DNA of 64,000 nt from PFJX01 sp040757575. GTDB taxonomy: Bacteria; Pseudomonadota; Gammaproteobacteria; Burkholderiales; Thiobacillaceae. Positions 15,970 through 24,491 of this stretch are shown in pieces (within the stretch, counting starts at the first letter, position 1; every line of letters starts with the position of its first letter). The position numbers were made by a program, and so were the translations under genes. Below the pieces are notes generated by a model, which saw only the letters and a program-made list of their open reading frames with translations, ran no database searches and was not told the origin of the DNA. Where the stretch lies: contig JBFLXA010000008.1 in NCBI GenBank assembly GCA_040757575.1, positions 1-64,000 of the forward strand. The letters run 5' to 3'.

Positions 15970-16917
15970 ATGCGTCACCACACCACTTTCCGCCAACTGG
16001 AGATATTCGAGGCCATTGCCCGACTGGGCAGCTTCACCCGAGCATCGGAAGAGCTTTTTCTGACCCAGCCCACGGTCTCCATGCAGATGAAAAAGCTGAC
16101 GGACATCGTCGGCACCCCCCTGGTGGAACAGGTGGGCAAAAAGGTGCTGCTGACGGAAGACGGCCGGGAACTGGCCCAGGCCAGCCGGGAGATTTTTGCC
16201 ATTCTGGACCGGTTTGCCATGTCGGTGGCACAGCGCCGGGGGCTGGAAAAGGGCCGTCTGAAACTCATGGCCATCACCACCGCATCCTATTTCGCACCTC
16301 GCCTGCTGGGAGAATTCGCCCGCCAGCACCCGGGCATTGAAGTGAGCCTGCGGGTGACCAACCGGGAACAGGTGCTGGCCAGCATGGCCGAAAATCTGGA
16401 CGACCTATATCTACTGGGCACCCCCCCTGAAGAGTTCGATGTGGTGACCATTCCCATCATGGACAACCCGATTGTGGTGCTGGCTGCCCCGGACCACCCT
16501 CTGGCCGGGCAGAAAAAAATCTCCCTGGAGGAACTTGCCCGGGAACCCTGGATCATGCGGGAGGCAGGTTCCGGCACGCGCAAGGCCATCGAACGCCTGT
16601 TTCAGGCCCACGGCCTGGAGATACAGCCCCGCCTGGAACTGGGCAGCAACGAAGCCATCAAGCAGGCCATCCTGTCGGGTCTGGGTATTTCCGCACTTTC
16701 CTGCCATGCACTTACGCTGCACCACCCGGGCCAGTTCGCCGTGCTGAATGCAGAGCACTTCCCCATCCAGCGCCACTGGTATGCGGTGCACCCGGCCAGC
16801 CGGCAGATGTCCATCGTCGCCCGGGCCTTCCTGGATTTCCTGCTGGGCCAGCAGGAACGTTCCGCCTGCTCCACCAGTCGGGAGCAGGATTGCTGCAGCG
16901 CCAACTGCACCGGATAA
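15970..16917 (+). CDS. cbbR: LysR-type regulator CbbR of the form I operon
   Basis: 315 aa. HTH near residues 5-62 (TFRQLEIFEAIARLGSFTRASEELFLTQPTVS), then a substrate domain with MREAGSGTRKAIERLF, LGSNEAIKQAILSGLGISALS and HWYAVHPASRQMS, all typical of CbbR. GAGAGGAC precedes the ATG. Divergent from cbbL by 161 bp, so it likely activates cbbLSQO. The C-terminus is Cys-rich (CSTSREQDCCSANC), absent from the other two CbbR proteins here; a metal or redox role is speculative. Confidence 0.93.
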   Translation: MRHHTTFRQLEIFEAIARLGSFTRASEELFLTQPTVSMQMKKLTDIVGTPLVEQVGKKVLLTEDGRELAQASREIFAILDRFAMSVAQRRGLEKGRLKLMAITTASYFAPRLLGEFARQHPGIEVSLRVTNREQVLASMAENLDDLYLLGTPPEEFDVVTIPIMDNPIVVLAAPDHPLAGQKKISLEELAREPWIMREAGSGTRKAIERLFQAHGLEIQPRLELGSNEAIKQAILSGLGISALSCHALTLHHPGQFAVLNAEHFPIQRHWYAVHPASRQMSIVARAFLDFLLGQQERSACSTSREQDCCSANCTG

Positions 16918-16920
16918 GCA

Positions 16921-17580
16921 CTACCCCGGGCGGGGCTTTCCCAGGTGTTCCACCGCCCAGACGGCCGCCTCCACCCGGGAGCGCAAACCCAGCTTGCGCA
17001 GGATGTGCTTGACGTGGACCTTGACGGTGCCTTCGGTGATATCCAGTTCCTTGCCGATCAGCTTGTTGCTCATGCCCCCGGCAATACGCTCCAAGATACG
17101 TTCTTCCTGCTCCGTGAGGCCTGCTTCCGCCGCATGCCGGGGGCGGTTGTGCTGGCGCAGCGCCCGGGCCAGCAGGTAGGTAAGGGCTTCCGATACCATG
17201 ACCCGCCCGCTGGCGGCAGCTTCGATGCTTTCCACCATGCGTTCCGGCTCCATGTCCTTGAGAAGGTAGCCATCCGCCCCCGTGCGCAGGGCGGTCACCA
17301 AGTCTTCGGCCAGATCGGAAACAGTAACCATCACAACCCGGGTGTCCGGCGAAATCGACTTGGCCACCTTGAGCACCTCGATGCCGCTCATGTCCTTCAT
17401 GTTCATGTCCAGCAACATGAGGTCCGGACGCACACGTCGCAACTGATCCAGACCTTCGCGGCCATTGGCTGCCTCGCCCACCAGCCGGAACTGGCCGGAG
17501 GTTCCCAGCAACTGGATCAGGCCCCGCCTGAACAGCGGGTGGTCATCCACGATGAGAACGCTACAGGTATCTGTTGTCAT
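16921..17580 (-). CDS. narL: NarL-type response regulator
   Basis: 219 aa. Receiver domain with VLIVDDHPLFRRG (acidic pocket), phospho-acceptor Asp in LMLLDMNMKDMSG and the conserved Lys in LLKDMEPE, followed by a LuxR-type HTH (LTEQEERILERIAGGMSNKLIGKELDITEGTVKVHVKHILRKL). It matches NarL/NarP, which binds TACYYMT heptamers. Its ATG overlaps the narX stop. A perfect 7-2-7 NarL site upstream of narX (19605-19620) suggests autoregulation or control of the divergent crp-type gene. Confidence 0.92.
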   Translation of the reverse strand: MTTDTCSVLIVDDHPLFRRGLIQLLGTSGQFRLVGEAANGREGLDQLRRVRPDLMLLDMNMKDMSGIEVLKVAKSISPDTRVVMVTVSDLAEDLVTALRTGADGYLLKDMEPERMVESIEAAASGRVMVSEALTYLLARALRQHNRPRHAAEAGLTEQEERILERIAGGMSNKLIGKELDITEGTVKVHVKHILRKLGLRSRVEAAVWAVEHLGKPRPG

Positions 17581-19472
17581 GAAACCTCCGCTTGATGCAG
17601 CGCCCTGGCCAGAGGAAAGCGCAGCCTGAGCTGCGTCCCGCCTTCGGGGCGGTCCATGATATCCAGCCGACCATCCAGGCCTTGGGCCCGTTCGCCCATG
17701 ATAGTCAGGCCGTAGTGGAAATGTTCAGTGCCTGCTCCAGACTGGGTGCGTGTTACCCCCAATCCATCGTCTTCGACCTCCACCGTCACGACCCCCCCCT
17801 GGTGAGACAGCGAAACCCATGCCTGGCGGGCCTGGGCATGGCGAATTACGTTGGATAATGCCTCCCTGACGATCTGCAACACGTGGATTTCCTGGTTGGG
17901 CGTCAGCCGGCATTCCTCCAGATGGATATCCAGATTAATGGGCACCCCTCCCCGACCGGCATATTCCTCCACGGCCGCCGTTAAAAGGGTCATGAAATCA
18001 CTTTCCATGCGCAGGCGGAATGTGGCCAGCAATTCCCGCAACTGGCGGTAGGCTGCATTGATGCCCTCCCGCAAATCTCTGAGCACTGCGGCTGCTGCAT
18101 CGGCCCGGCCCGGGTCAGCCAGCAGAGGTTGCATGAGACTGGCCTGGATCTTCATGTAGGAGAGGGACTGGGCAATGGAGTCATGCAGTTCCCGGGCGAT
18201 GGTGGAGCGCTCTTCCTGGAGGGCCAGCAGGCGTTCCTGCTCCACCTTGCGACTCATGCCCAGGGCAATGCCCATGTGCCGCACCAGGGCCTCCACGAGC
18301 TGCTCCTGCCAGGCTTCCAGTTGTTGGTCGCCGGGCAGGGCCAGGCGTATCACGCCATAGACGCCATCCAGGTCCCGCAGGGGCAAGTTGAGCAGCTTTC
18401 CCCGGGGCCCTGGCTGGTAATCCAGGACCCCGTCGCCGGCCATGACCTTGGCAAGACATTCGGCACAGCCCGCCTCGCCCCGGTTGTCACAGTGCTCCAT
18501 GCTGGAGGCCAGCAGGGTGGCCGGCCCGCCATGTTTTGCCCGAAGACAGGCTTGACTGCCCTCCAGGCCAAGCAGGGCGTCAAGATCCGCCAGGACTGCC
18601 CGGTAGGTTTCCGGCGCCGTGGGCGCCCGGTGCAACAGGGAAATTGCGTGGTAGAGCAAGGCAAGGCTGCGGTTGCTGCGGGTCAGGGCGGCGGTCTTTT
18701 CCTGCACCCGGGCCTCCAGGTTGCGGTGGGACTGGGATACCGCTTCCGCCATGGTATTGAACGCCTGGCCCACCCGCCCCAGTTCATCCTGGTCCACATG
18801 CAGGGCCCGGGCGGAAAAATCGCCCCCCGCAACCCGGGACGCTCCCGCCACCAAGCCGTCCAGAGGTTGAATCACGCGACGATGCACGAGATATAGCCCC
18901 ATCAAGGCGACCAGCACCATGAACCCCAGTGCCCCCAGCAAGGTGGCACGCAACTGGCGTATCCGGCGCTCGGTGTCCTCTTCCAGCCGGGCGACCATGT
19001 CGTTGATCTGGTCCACGAAAGCATCGATGTGCAACATCAGGGCATTGTGGACTTCTACCGGCGCCCGGGCGCCCGGCCGGGCCAGATCGGCCAGCAGGGG
19101 TTTGAGCTGGCCGATCCAGGTCCGGGTCACCTGTTCATAGGCTTGCATGGCCGCGCCCTCCTGATCCCGCCGCAGCACCCCCAGCAGGGCGTCGTGCTTC
19201 AGGGTGGCTTCAAAGTGCACCAGCGCCTCCCGCAACACGTAAGGGTCGGACACATTATTCTCCGCGTCGGACAACACGATGCTGCCCATGCGGTGACTCA
19301 GCCGTCGCAGGCTGCCCGCCACGTTGATGGCGCTGCCGCTGCCCTGGACCCGTTCCGCCACCAGGGTCGCAAGCATCATGCCCCCCACCCCAATGGCCGT
19401 CAGGGACAGGATGGTGGCCGCAAGCCACAACATGATGGAACGCTTGATCAGTGCATCCGCGATGCTTCCCAT
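17577..19472 (-). CDS. narX: Nitrate/nitrite sensor kinase NarX-like
   Basis: 631 aa. Two membrane helices (about residues 12-36 and 180-200) flank a periplasmic domain whose start holds a NarX P-box-like element, INVAGSLRRLSHRM. Then come a HAMP domain, a coiled coil, a GAF-like region with clustered Cys (SMEHCDNRGEAGCAECL, as in the NarX central module), and a HisKA_3/HATPase pair with ARELHDSIAQSLSYMK (H-box) and LRLRFPL at the end. It should phosphorylate NarL in response to nitrate or nitrite. Neither nar nor nap genes are in the window. Confidence 0.9.
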   Translation of the reverse strand: MGSIADALIKRSIMLWLAATILSLTAIGVGGMMLATLVAERVQGSGSAINVAGSLRRLSHRMGSIVLSDAENNVSDPYVLREALVHFEATLKHDALLGVLRRDQEGAAMQAYEQVTRTWIGQLKPLLADLARPGARAPVEVHNALMLHIDAFVDQINDMVARLEEDTERRIRQLRATLLGALGFMVLVALMGLYLVHRRVIQPLDGLVAGASRVAGGDFSARALHVDQDELGRVGQAFNTMAEAVSQSHRNLEARVQEKTAALTRSNRSLALLYHAISLLHRAPTAPETYRAVLADLDALLGLEGSQACLRAKHGGPATLLASSMEHCDNRGEAGCAECLAKVMAGDGVLDYQPGPRGKLLNLPLRDLDGVYGVIRLALPGDQQLEAWQEQLVEALVRHMGIALGMSRKVEQERLLALQEERSTIARELHDSIAQSLSYMKIQASLMQPLLADPGRADAAAAVLRDLREGINAAYRQLRELLATFRLRMESDFMTLLTAAVEEYAGRGGVPINLDIHLEECRLTPNQEIHVLQIVREALSNVIRHAQARQAWVSLSHQGGVVTVEVEDDGLGVTRTQSGAGTEHFHYGLTIMGERAQGLDGRLDIMDRPEGGTQLRLRFPLARALHQAEVS

Positions 19473-19596
19473 CCGGTCTCCAATGGCGTGGCGCCCCCCG
19501 GCACCGGGGAGGGAGAGATATCACTTATGAATCCGTTTGCCTACACGCCCCAATCACTCCACATAATTTTCATTTGTTTTCAGAAACTTAACGGAA

Positions 19597-19624
19597 TACC
19601 ACACTACCACTTTAGTGGTATTCC
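19597..19624. promoter_or_regulatory. NarL 7-2-7 binding site
   Basis: TACCACT-TT-AGTGGTA at 19605-19620 is a perfect inverted pair of NarL heptamers (consensus TACYYMT) with the 2-bp spacing NarL and NarP prefer. A third heptamer-like TACCACA lies at 19597-19603, and an outer 10-bp inverted repeat (GGAATACCAC 19593-19602 / GTGGTATTCC 19615-19624) surrounds it. It is 121 bp upstream of narX and about 100 bp upstream of the crp-type gene. Confidence 0.8.
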
Positions 19625-19679
19625 AAGGAAAATCATCAGGTATTTCCTGCCTTTAAAACCCCTAAACCCATCCCTAGAC

Positions 19680-19693
19680 TTGACCTCAATCAA
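19680..19693. promoter_or_regulatory. FNR/DNR-type box upstream of crp-family gene
   Basis: TTGAC-CTCA-ATCAA differs by one base from the FNR/DNR consensus TTGAT-N4-ATCAA. It lies 28 bp before the ATG at 19722, too close for class II activation from that start, so autorepression or action on a later start is more likely. Confidence 0.55.
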
Positions 19694-19721
19694 GTTACAA
19701 ACCGGCTCACTGGAGCGTGTC

Positions 19722-20408
19722 ATGGGTACTTCAAGGCAACATTACATTCCCGAAATGCTGGCCCATCACGACCTGTTTCGATGCCTGTCGGTAAACCAAT
19801 TAGCGGCCATTGCGGAAGGGGCGCAGGAACGGGAGGTCAGCCGGGGAGAATTCCTCTACCAGAAGGGCGAGTCCCCGGCCGGTGTCAGTCTGGTCATTGC
19901 CGGGCAGATCAAGTTGGTGCTCACCAATCCTGCGGGGATGGAGACCATCGTACTCATGGCAGGCCCCGGTGAAACCTTTGGCGAAGAAGCGGTGTTTCCA
20001 GGCCGTTGTGCCCCCGTCAACGCTCAGGCCAACAAGGAGAGCCTGCTGATAACCCTCAAGCGGGGTGCCATCATGGACATGGCCCTGCATTGCCCGGAGT
20101 TCTCCAGCACATTGATGGCCCGCATGGGGCGGCGTGTATGCCAATTGATCGAGAACCTGGAAACCTGTGTACAGCGCAGCAGCACTCAGCGCGTTGCCCA
20201 CTTCCTCAGCCAGCGGGCCCCCGAGGAGGCCGGAAGCTACCAGGTGGAACTGGACATGAACAAATCCACCATCGCTTCCCACCTCAATCTGGCGCCGGAA
20301 ACCTTTTCCCGGGTACTGAACCGACTGAGCAAAGAAGGCCTCATCGACCTCAAAGGCCGCCACATCATGCTGCGCAATGTGCACTCACTACGCAGCTACG
20401 CCGGCTGA
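19722..20408 (+). CDS. Crp/Fnr-family transcriptional regulator
   Basis: 228 aa. An N-terminal cyclic-nucleotide-binding-like domain (GEFLYQKGESPAGVSLVIAGQIKL, GETFGEEAVF) is followed by a C-terminal Crp-type HTH (MNKSTIASHLNLAPETFSRVLNRLSKEGLI). There is no N-terminal Cys cluster as in FNR, so an Fe-S oxygen sensor is unlikely; a DNR/NnrR-like or other effector is possible. Recognition helix residues ETFSRVL fit binding to TTGAT-type half sites, and such a box lies upstream. Start at 19722 follows GGAG. Divergent from narXL. Confidence 0.85.
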   Translation: MGTSRQHYIPEMLAHHDLFRCLSVNQLAAIAEGAQEREVSRGEFLYQKGESPAGVSLVIAGQIKLVLTNPAGMETIVLMAGPGETFGEEAVFPGRCAPVNAQANKESLLITLKRGAIMDMALHCPEFSSTLMARMGRRVCQLIENLETCVQRSSTQRVAHFLSQRAPEEAGSYQVELDMNKSTIASHLNLAPETFSRVLNRLSKEGLIDLKGRHIMLRNVHSLRSYAG

Positions 20409-20422
20409 AGCCGGCATCCGCA

Positions 20423-20875
20423 TCAGGCGTTGAGAAGTCCCCGCGCAAGAAGATCATCGATCTCCCGTTCCGCCTGAGCCCAGTCTTCGGCGGCATCGCC
20501 GCCCTGGAAGCCACGCCGTTCCGCAATGTAATAAGCCGCCACTTCAATGTAGTGGCTACGCTGCTCCAGCGTAACCGGGTGTGCGGTCGTGGCCTTGGCG
20601 CTTGCCTTGCGGGGCTTGGCGGTGGCTGAGACTTTGGCTTTGGCTGGTGCAGCCTTCTCAACCACTGCCTTGGGCTTCTTCTCCGCCGTAGGCTTGGCGG
20701 CCGCCTTGTCCTTTGCGCTTGCAGCGGCTTTTGCCGGGGCTTTTGCAGGGGCCTTAGGCGGTTTTTTCGCTGTCGTGCTGGCAGCAGCTTTGGTAGAAAC
20801 TTTCGCAGAGGCGGTGTTCTTGACAGTGGTCCCTTCAGCGGCAACCGCCGATTTCTTGGGCTTGGTGGTGGTCAT
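20423..20875 (-). CDS. DUF2934 protein with histone-H1-like Lys/Ala tail
   Basis: 150 aa. Residues 1 to about 100 are a low-complexity Ala/Lys/Pro region (repeats such as PKAPAKAPAKAAASAKDK) resembling bacterial histone-H1-like proteins. Residues about 105-150 form a short DUF2934 domain (RSHYIEVAAYYIAERRGFQGGDAAEDWAQAEREIDDLL). Start at 20875 follows GGAG. The basic tail suggests nucleic-acid or polyphosphate binding; the DUF has no known function. It sits convergent with the crp-type gene and 345 bp from the cbbO2 stop. Confidence 0.8.
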   Translation of the reverse strand: MTTTKPKKSAVAAEGTTVKNTASAKVSTKAAASTTAKKPPKAPAKAPAKAAASAKDKAAAKPTAEKKPKAVVEKAAPAKAKVSATAKPRKASAKATTAHPVTLEQRSHYIEVAAYYIAERRGFQGGDAAEDWAQAEREIDDLLARGLLNA

Positions 20876-21220
20876 GCATATGCTCCATGAGGCACGTTTG
20901 AACCAGTCGGGGACTCGCACCTTGCAGGCGGGTGACGAACCTCCCCTCTCTCAGGAGGTTTATAGCCCCTCGCCAGGGTTTTTGCACCATATAACGCATG
21001 CAGACGAGACGCCATAAATCCGCCGGGGAGGGAGGTTGGGGGCTGGGGATGTCAGCTTTGTGACATGAGGGCTGCGCCCACACTGAAAGTTGCCCTTCCT
21101 GGCCCTTACTTCGTAAGCGCCAGGAAAAGCTCGGGCTTGGACTTTTAGCTCCGGCCGGCACTCCGTGCCTTAACTTGCTGCCGCAAGTTAGCCTGCGCTG
21201 AAAGTTGCCCTTCCTGGCCC
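20876..21220. other. Gap downstream of cbbO2
   Basis: 345 bp without a credible gene. It contains a direct repeat of the 3' end of cbbO2 (see 21083-21136) and G-rich filler around 21020-21050. I see no further regulatory signal. Confidence 0.6.
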
Positions 21221-21251
21221 TTACTTCGTAAGCGCCAGGAAAAGCTCGGGC
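21083..21251. repeat. 54-bp direct repeat of the cbbO2 3' end
   Basis: The 54 bases at 21083-21136 are identical to 21198-21251. The second copy contains the last ten codons and the stop of cbbO2. Each copy contains an imperfect palindrome, CCTGGC-C-CTTAC-TTC-GTAAG-C-GCCAGG, that spans the stop codon and could fold as a 3'-end hairpin. The unit repeats at an offset of 115 bp. Confidence 0.9.
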
Positions 21252-23512
21252 AACTTTTCCGGTAGTCGTTGGATGTTGTCTATTACGGTGTACTGGCGGC
21301 CGAAGATGTCGCTGACGTATTCGTCGGCTTTCGGGTCCAGGTTGATGCAGTAGGTGAAGATGCCCTGCTCGTCCAGTTCCCGCACGGCGCGGCGGGTGTC
21401 TTCGATGAGCAGGCGTTCGTCCTGGGTGTCCACGTCGGCGGGCTGGCCGTCGGTGAGCACCAGCAGGAGCTTCTTGTCCGCCGGGCGGGCCTTGAGGTAA
21501 TGGGCAGCGTGACGCAGGGCGGCGCCCATGCGGGTGGACCAGCCGGCTTCCATGGCCGCAAGGCGGGATTTCACGTCATCACTGAAGCCTTCGCCATAAC
21601 CCTTGATGTGCATGAAGCGTACGTCGTGGCGGGTGTTGGAATGGAAGCCGGCGATGGCGAAGGGGTCCCCCAGCCGCTCCACCGCCCAGGCCAGCAGGGT
21701 GACCGCTTCCTGGCTGAGTTCCAGGATGGTCTGCTCGGAACCGGCCACTTTTTCATTGAGGGATTCCGACAGGTCCAGCAGCAGGGACACGGCGATGTTG
21801 CGGCCGCTGGTGCGGTGGTTCATGTTGATGCGGGGGTCCGGGGTGGCACCGCCTTTGAAATCGATGAGGGAGCGGATGGCCACGTCCAGGTCCAGCTCGC
21901 TGCCCTCTTCCTGGTAGCGGATGCGTACCTTGTCCTGGGGCTTCAGCAGGTCGAGGATGCGCTTCAGTCGCTTGGCCAGGGCGTCGTGCTTTTGCAGCAA
22001 CCGGTCGATGTCGCTGCCCCGGCCCTTGGGATGCAGGTGTTCGTAGAGGCTTACCCAGTCCGGGCGATAGGTCTGGCTGTGGTAATCCCATTCCGGGTAG
22101 TGGCGGGGCGGCAGCGCCTGGACCTCGGCTTCCTTCTTTTTTGATTTGTCCGGATCGTCGAAGAAATCCTCGTCGTCGCTGTCTTCGATGAACTGCCACA
22201 TGTGGCGGTTGTCGTCCCGGTAGTCAATCACGGTGTCATCGAACCAAACCTTGGCGAACTGGTCGCTGGGGCGCCGGCTGCGGGCCACGTAGGAGAGGGC
22301 CAGTTCTGCCATGGCCGGACTGCTGGCTGGGCCGTCGGCGAGGGCGGCGTGGAACCTGCCGACGAATTCGTTGAGCAGGGCATCTCGGTAGCCGTGCTCC
22401 GGGTCCAGCAGGGCGCGGGACAGCATGGCCAGCCGATGGCGCAGGCAGGAGGTGGTCTCCGGGTCGCAGGCGCCTTCCACCGGTTGCGGGTGCAAGGCCA
22501 GGAAGATGCGGCGCAGGCCGGGATAATCCCGGCACAGCAGGGTTTCCACCCGGCAGTCTTCGAAAAACTCCACCGCCATGCGCTGGAAGGGGCTCCAGTT
22601 GTCGGCGATCTGGGCCGTGGTCCAGCGCCGGTGGCCTACCATGTGGGCCAGGGTGGCCCGGTAGCGATCCAGCCCGGAGATGACACCTGGAGTGCGCGTA
22701 GGAGCAGGCGTGAAGTCGTCATAGACATCGGGGATGCGCATGCCCAGCTTGTCGTAATAGGGGATGGGCTTTCTGATTTCGTCGAAGGCCGTGGAATAGG
22801 GCACCAGTTGTTCTGCGTCTGCCCACAGCCCCCGCAGGTAGAGGTCCAGCTTGCGCTCCACGTCTACGAACAGCACCCCGTGGCGTTCCCGCTGCATGAC
22901 CGCACGGCTGTCGGCGGACTTGAGGGCGAAGTATTCCTCCTGCCGCTCCGGGTGGTTGGGATAGTTGCGGATGCCGTATTCCACCCAGTTCTTCACCCCG
23001 GCCAGGGAAAGCTGGTCCAGCAGGCGCGGCGCCTGCTCGAAGAACAGGGGCAGGCCCGGGCTGGGAAAGGTGGTGTGGTGGCCGTGGATGGAACCGGTGG
23101 TGCGGGCCATCAGGTCAGCGGCGATTTGCAGGTAGTGTTGCAACTGCTCCCGGGTATGCAGCCGGCGGGCTACGGGGGCCAGGGTCTGGATGAAGGGGGC
23201 GATGGCCTTGCCGTTGGGGGACTTCTGCATCTTCATGACGAAGGCCATGACATCGGGCAGCGTCGCTTCTTTCCCCAGGGCACTGACCACGCCGGGCCAT
23301 TCCTCCAGGAACACCAGCATGGGCTCCACCCCCCGGCCCAGCTTGCCCAGCAGCCGGGCGGCCTCCAGGTAATGGGGCAGCTCCTCGCGGCTGAGCACCG
23401 CCAGGGCTTCCGCCATGACGTCCTCGAACACGTTCTCCACCTGCTTGAAGCGGGTGTCCAACTGGGCCCAGTAGGCCTTCATGAGGGGGTGCTGGTATTC
23501 GGTTTCGGTCAT
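21221..23512 (-). CDS. cbbO: RuBisCO activase subunit CbbO (form II module)
   Basis: 763 aa paralogue of the gene at 10535. The C-terminal VWA domain begins near residue 570 (NIAVSLLLDLSESLNEKV, MIDAS DLSES) and ends with DKKLLLVLTDGQPADVDTQD; the last residues LPEKLPELFLALTK parallel LPEKLPLLYAGLTR of the first CbbO. It acts with the CbbQ at 23553 to reactivate the form II enzyme. GGAGG lies before the start at 23512. Its 3' end has been duplicated downstream. Confidence 0.95.
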   Translation of the reverse strand: MTETEYQHPLMKAYWAQLDTRFKQVENVFEDVMAEALAVLSREELPHYLEAARLLGKLGRGVEPMLVFLEEWPGVVSALGKEATLPDVMAFVMKMQKSPNGKAIAPFIQTLAPVARRLHTREQLQHYLQIAADLMARTTGSIHGHHTTFPSPGLPLFFEQAPRLLDQLSLAGVKNWVEYGIRNYPNHPERQEEYFALKSADSRAVMQRERHGVLFVDVERKLDLYLRGLWADAEQLVPYSTAFDEIRKPIPYYDKLGMRIPDVYDDFTPAPTRTPGVISGLDRYRATLAHMVGHRRWTTAQIADNWSPFQRMAVEFFEDCRVETLLCRDYPGLRRIFLALHPQPVEGACDPETTSCLRHRLAMLSRALLDPEHGYRDALLNEFVGRFHAALADGPASSPAMAELALSYVARSRRPSDQFAKVWFDDTVIDYRDDNRHMWQFIEDSDDEDFFDDPDKSKKKEAEVQALPPRHYPEWDYHSQTYRPDWVSLYEHLHPKGRGSDIDRLLQKHDALAKRLKRILDLLKPQDKVRIRYQEEGSELDLDVAIRSLIDFKGGATPDPRINMNHRTSGRNIAVSLLLDLSESLNEKVAGSEQTILELSQEAVTLLAWAVERLGDPFAIAGFHSNTRHDVRFMHIKGYGEGFSDDVKSRLAAMEAGWSTRMGAALRHAAHYLKARPADKKLLLVLTDGQPADVDTQDERLLIEDTRRAVRELDEQGIFTYCINLDPKADEYVSDIFGRQYTVIDNIQRLPEKLPELFLALTK

Positions 23513-23552
23513 GGTCAGATTCCTCCCCTCCCCCGATGGGATAGGGAGGACT

Positions 23553-24359
23553 TCACGCGAAGGTCGTATCGATGGCGTGGTCCAGGGTCTCCCGGATGTC
23601 CGCGTCGTCAGTGATGGGCCGCACCAGGGACATCTGGCAGGCTTCCACCGGGTTCACCCCATCCTTGATGAGGGTGGCGGCGTAGACCAGCAGGCGGGTG
23701 GAAATGCCCTCGTCCAGGCCGTGGCCCTTCAGGTTGCGGGCGGTCTGGCCGATCTTCACCAGCTTGCCGGCCAGGGCTTCGTCCAGGCCCGTTTCCCTGG
23801 CCAGGATGGTGGTTTCCAAAGCGGCGTCCGGATAGTCGAAGTCAAAGGCGGTGAAGCGTTGCTTGGTGGACTGCTTCAGGTCCTTCAACAGGGACTGGTA
23901 GCCCGGGTTGTAGCTGATGACCAGCTGGAAGTCGGGATGGGCTTCGATGAGCTCGCCTTTCTTGTCCAGGGGCAGGGTGCGCCGGTGGTCAGTGAGGGGG
24001 TGGATGACCACCGTGGTGTCCTGGCGGGCTTCGACGATCTCGTCCAGGTAGCAGATGGCGCCGATGCGGGCGGCGGTGGTCAGGGGGCCGTCCAGCCAGC
24101 GGGTTCCGTTGGCTTCCAGCAGGTAACGGCCCACCAGGTCGCTGGCGGTCATGTCTTCGTTGCAGGCCACGGTGATGAGGGGCTTGCCCAGCTTCCAGGC
24201 CATGTGTTCCACGAACCGGGACTTGCCGCAGCCGGTGGGGCCCTTGACCATCACCGGCAGACGGTTGCGGTAGGCGGCCTCGAACAGGGCGACTTCGTTG
24301 CCCTGGGCCTGGTAGTAGGGTTCCTTGCGGACCTTGTACTGATCTTTATCGATGTTCAT
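23553..24359 (-). CDS. cbbQ: RuBisCO activase AAA+ ATPase CbbQ (form II module)
   Basis: 268 aa. Walker A GPTGCGKSRFVEHMAWKLG, Walker B AICYLDEIVEA, and YNPGYQSLLKDLKQSTKQRF as in the first CbbQ, to which it is closely similar throughout. Start MNIDKDQYKVRKEPYY at 24359. Codon frame and GC content match the neighbours. It follows cbbM after a 189-bp gap that holds a terminator-like hairpin and a REP pair, and precedes cbbO2 by 40 bp. Confidence 0.95.
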   Translation of the reverse strand: MNIDKDQYKVRKEPYYQAQGNEVALFEAAYRNRLPVMVKGPTGCGKSRFVEHMAWKLGKPLITVACNEDMTASDLVGRYLLEANGTRWLDGPLTTAARIGAICYLDEIVEARQDTTVVIHPLTDHRRTLPLDKKGELIEAHPDFQLVISYNPGYQSLLKDLKQSTKQRFTAFDFDYPDAALETTILARETGLDEALAGKLVKIGQTARNLKGHGLDEGISTRLLVYAATLIKDGVNPVEACQMSLVRPITDDADIRETLDHAIDTTFA

Positions 24360-24390
24360 GGCAGGCTCCGGTACAGAAGGGATGCGCAGG

Positions 24391-24471
24391 GGCGAGCTTG
24401 CTCGCGAACAGCGCGGCTCGTCGCAAGCAAGCTCGCTCCTACACATAGGGCGGGTTCCCGGGGGAACCCGC
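24391..24471. repeat. REP pair between cbbM and cbbQ2
   Basis: CGAGCTTGCT (24393-24402) and AGCAAGCTCG (24426-24435) form a 10-bp inverted repeat, with GCTCCTACA after it as in Pseudomonas-type REP/BIME units. A second palindrome, GCGGGTTCCC-GG-GGGAACCCGC, spans 24450-24471. Both lie in the cbbMQO transcript. Confidence 0.75.
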
Positions 24472-24491
24472 TCCGACAGGGTCTTGCAAGT

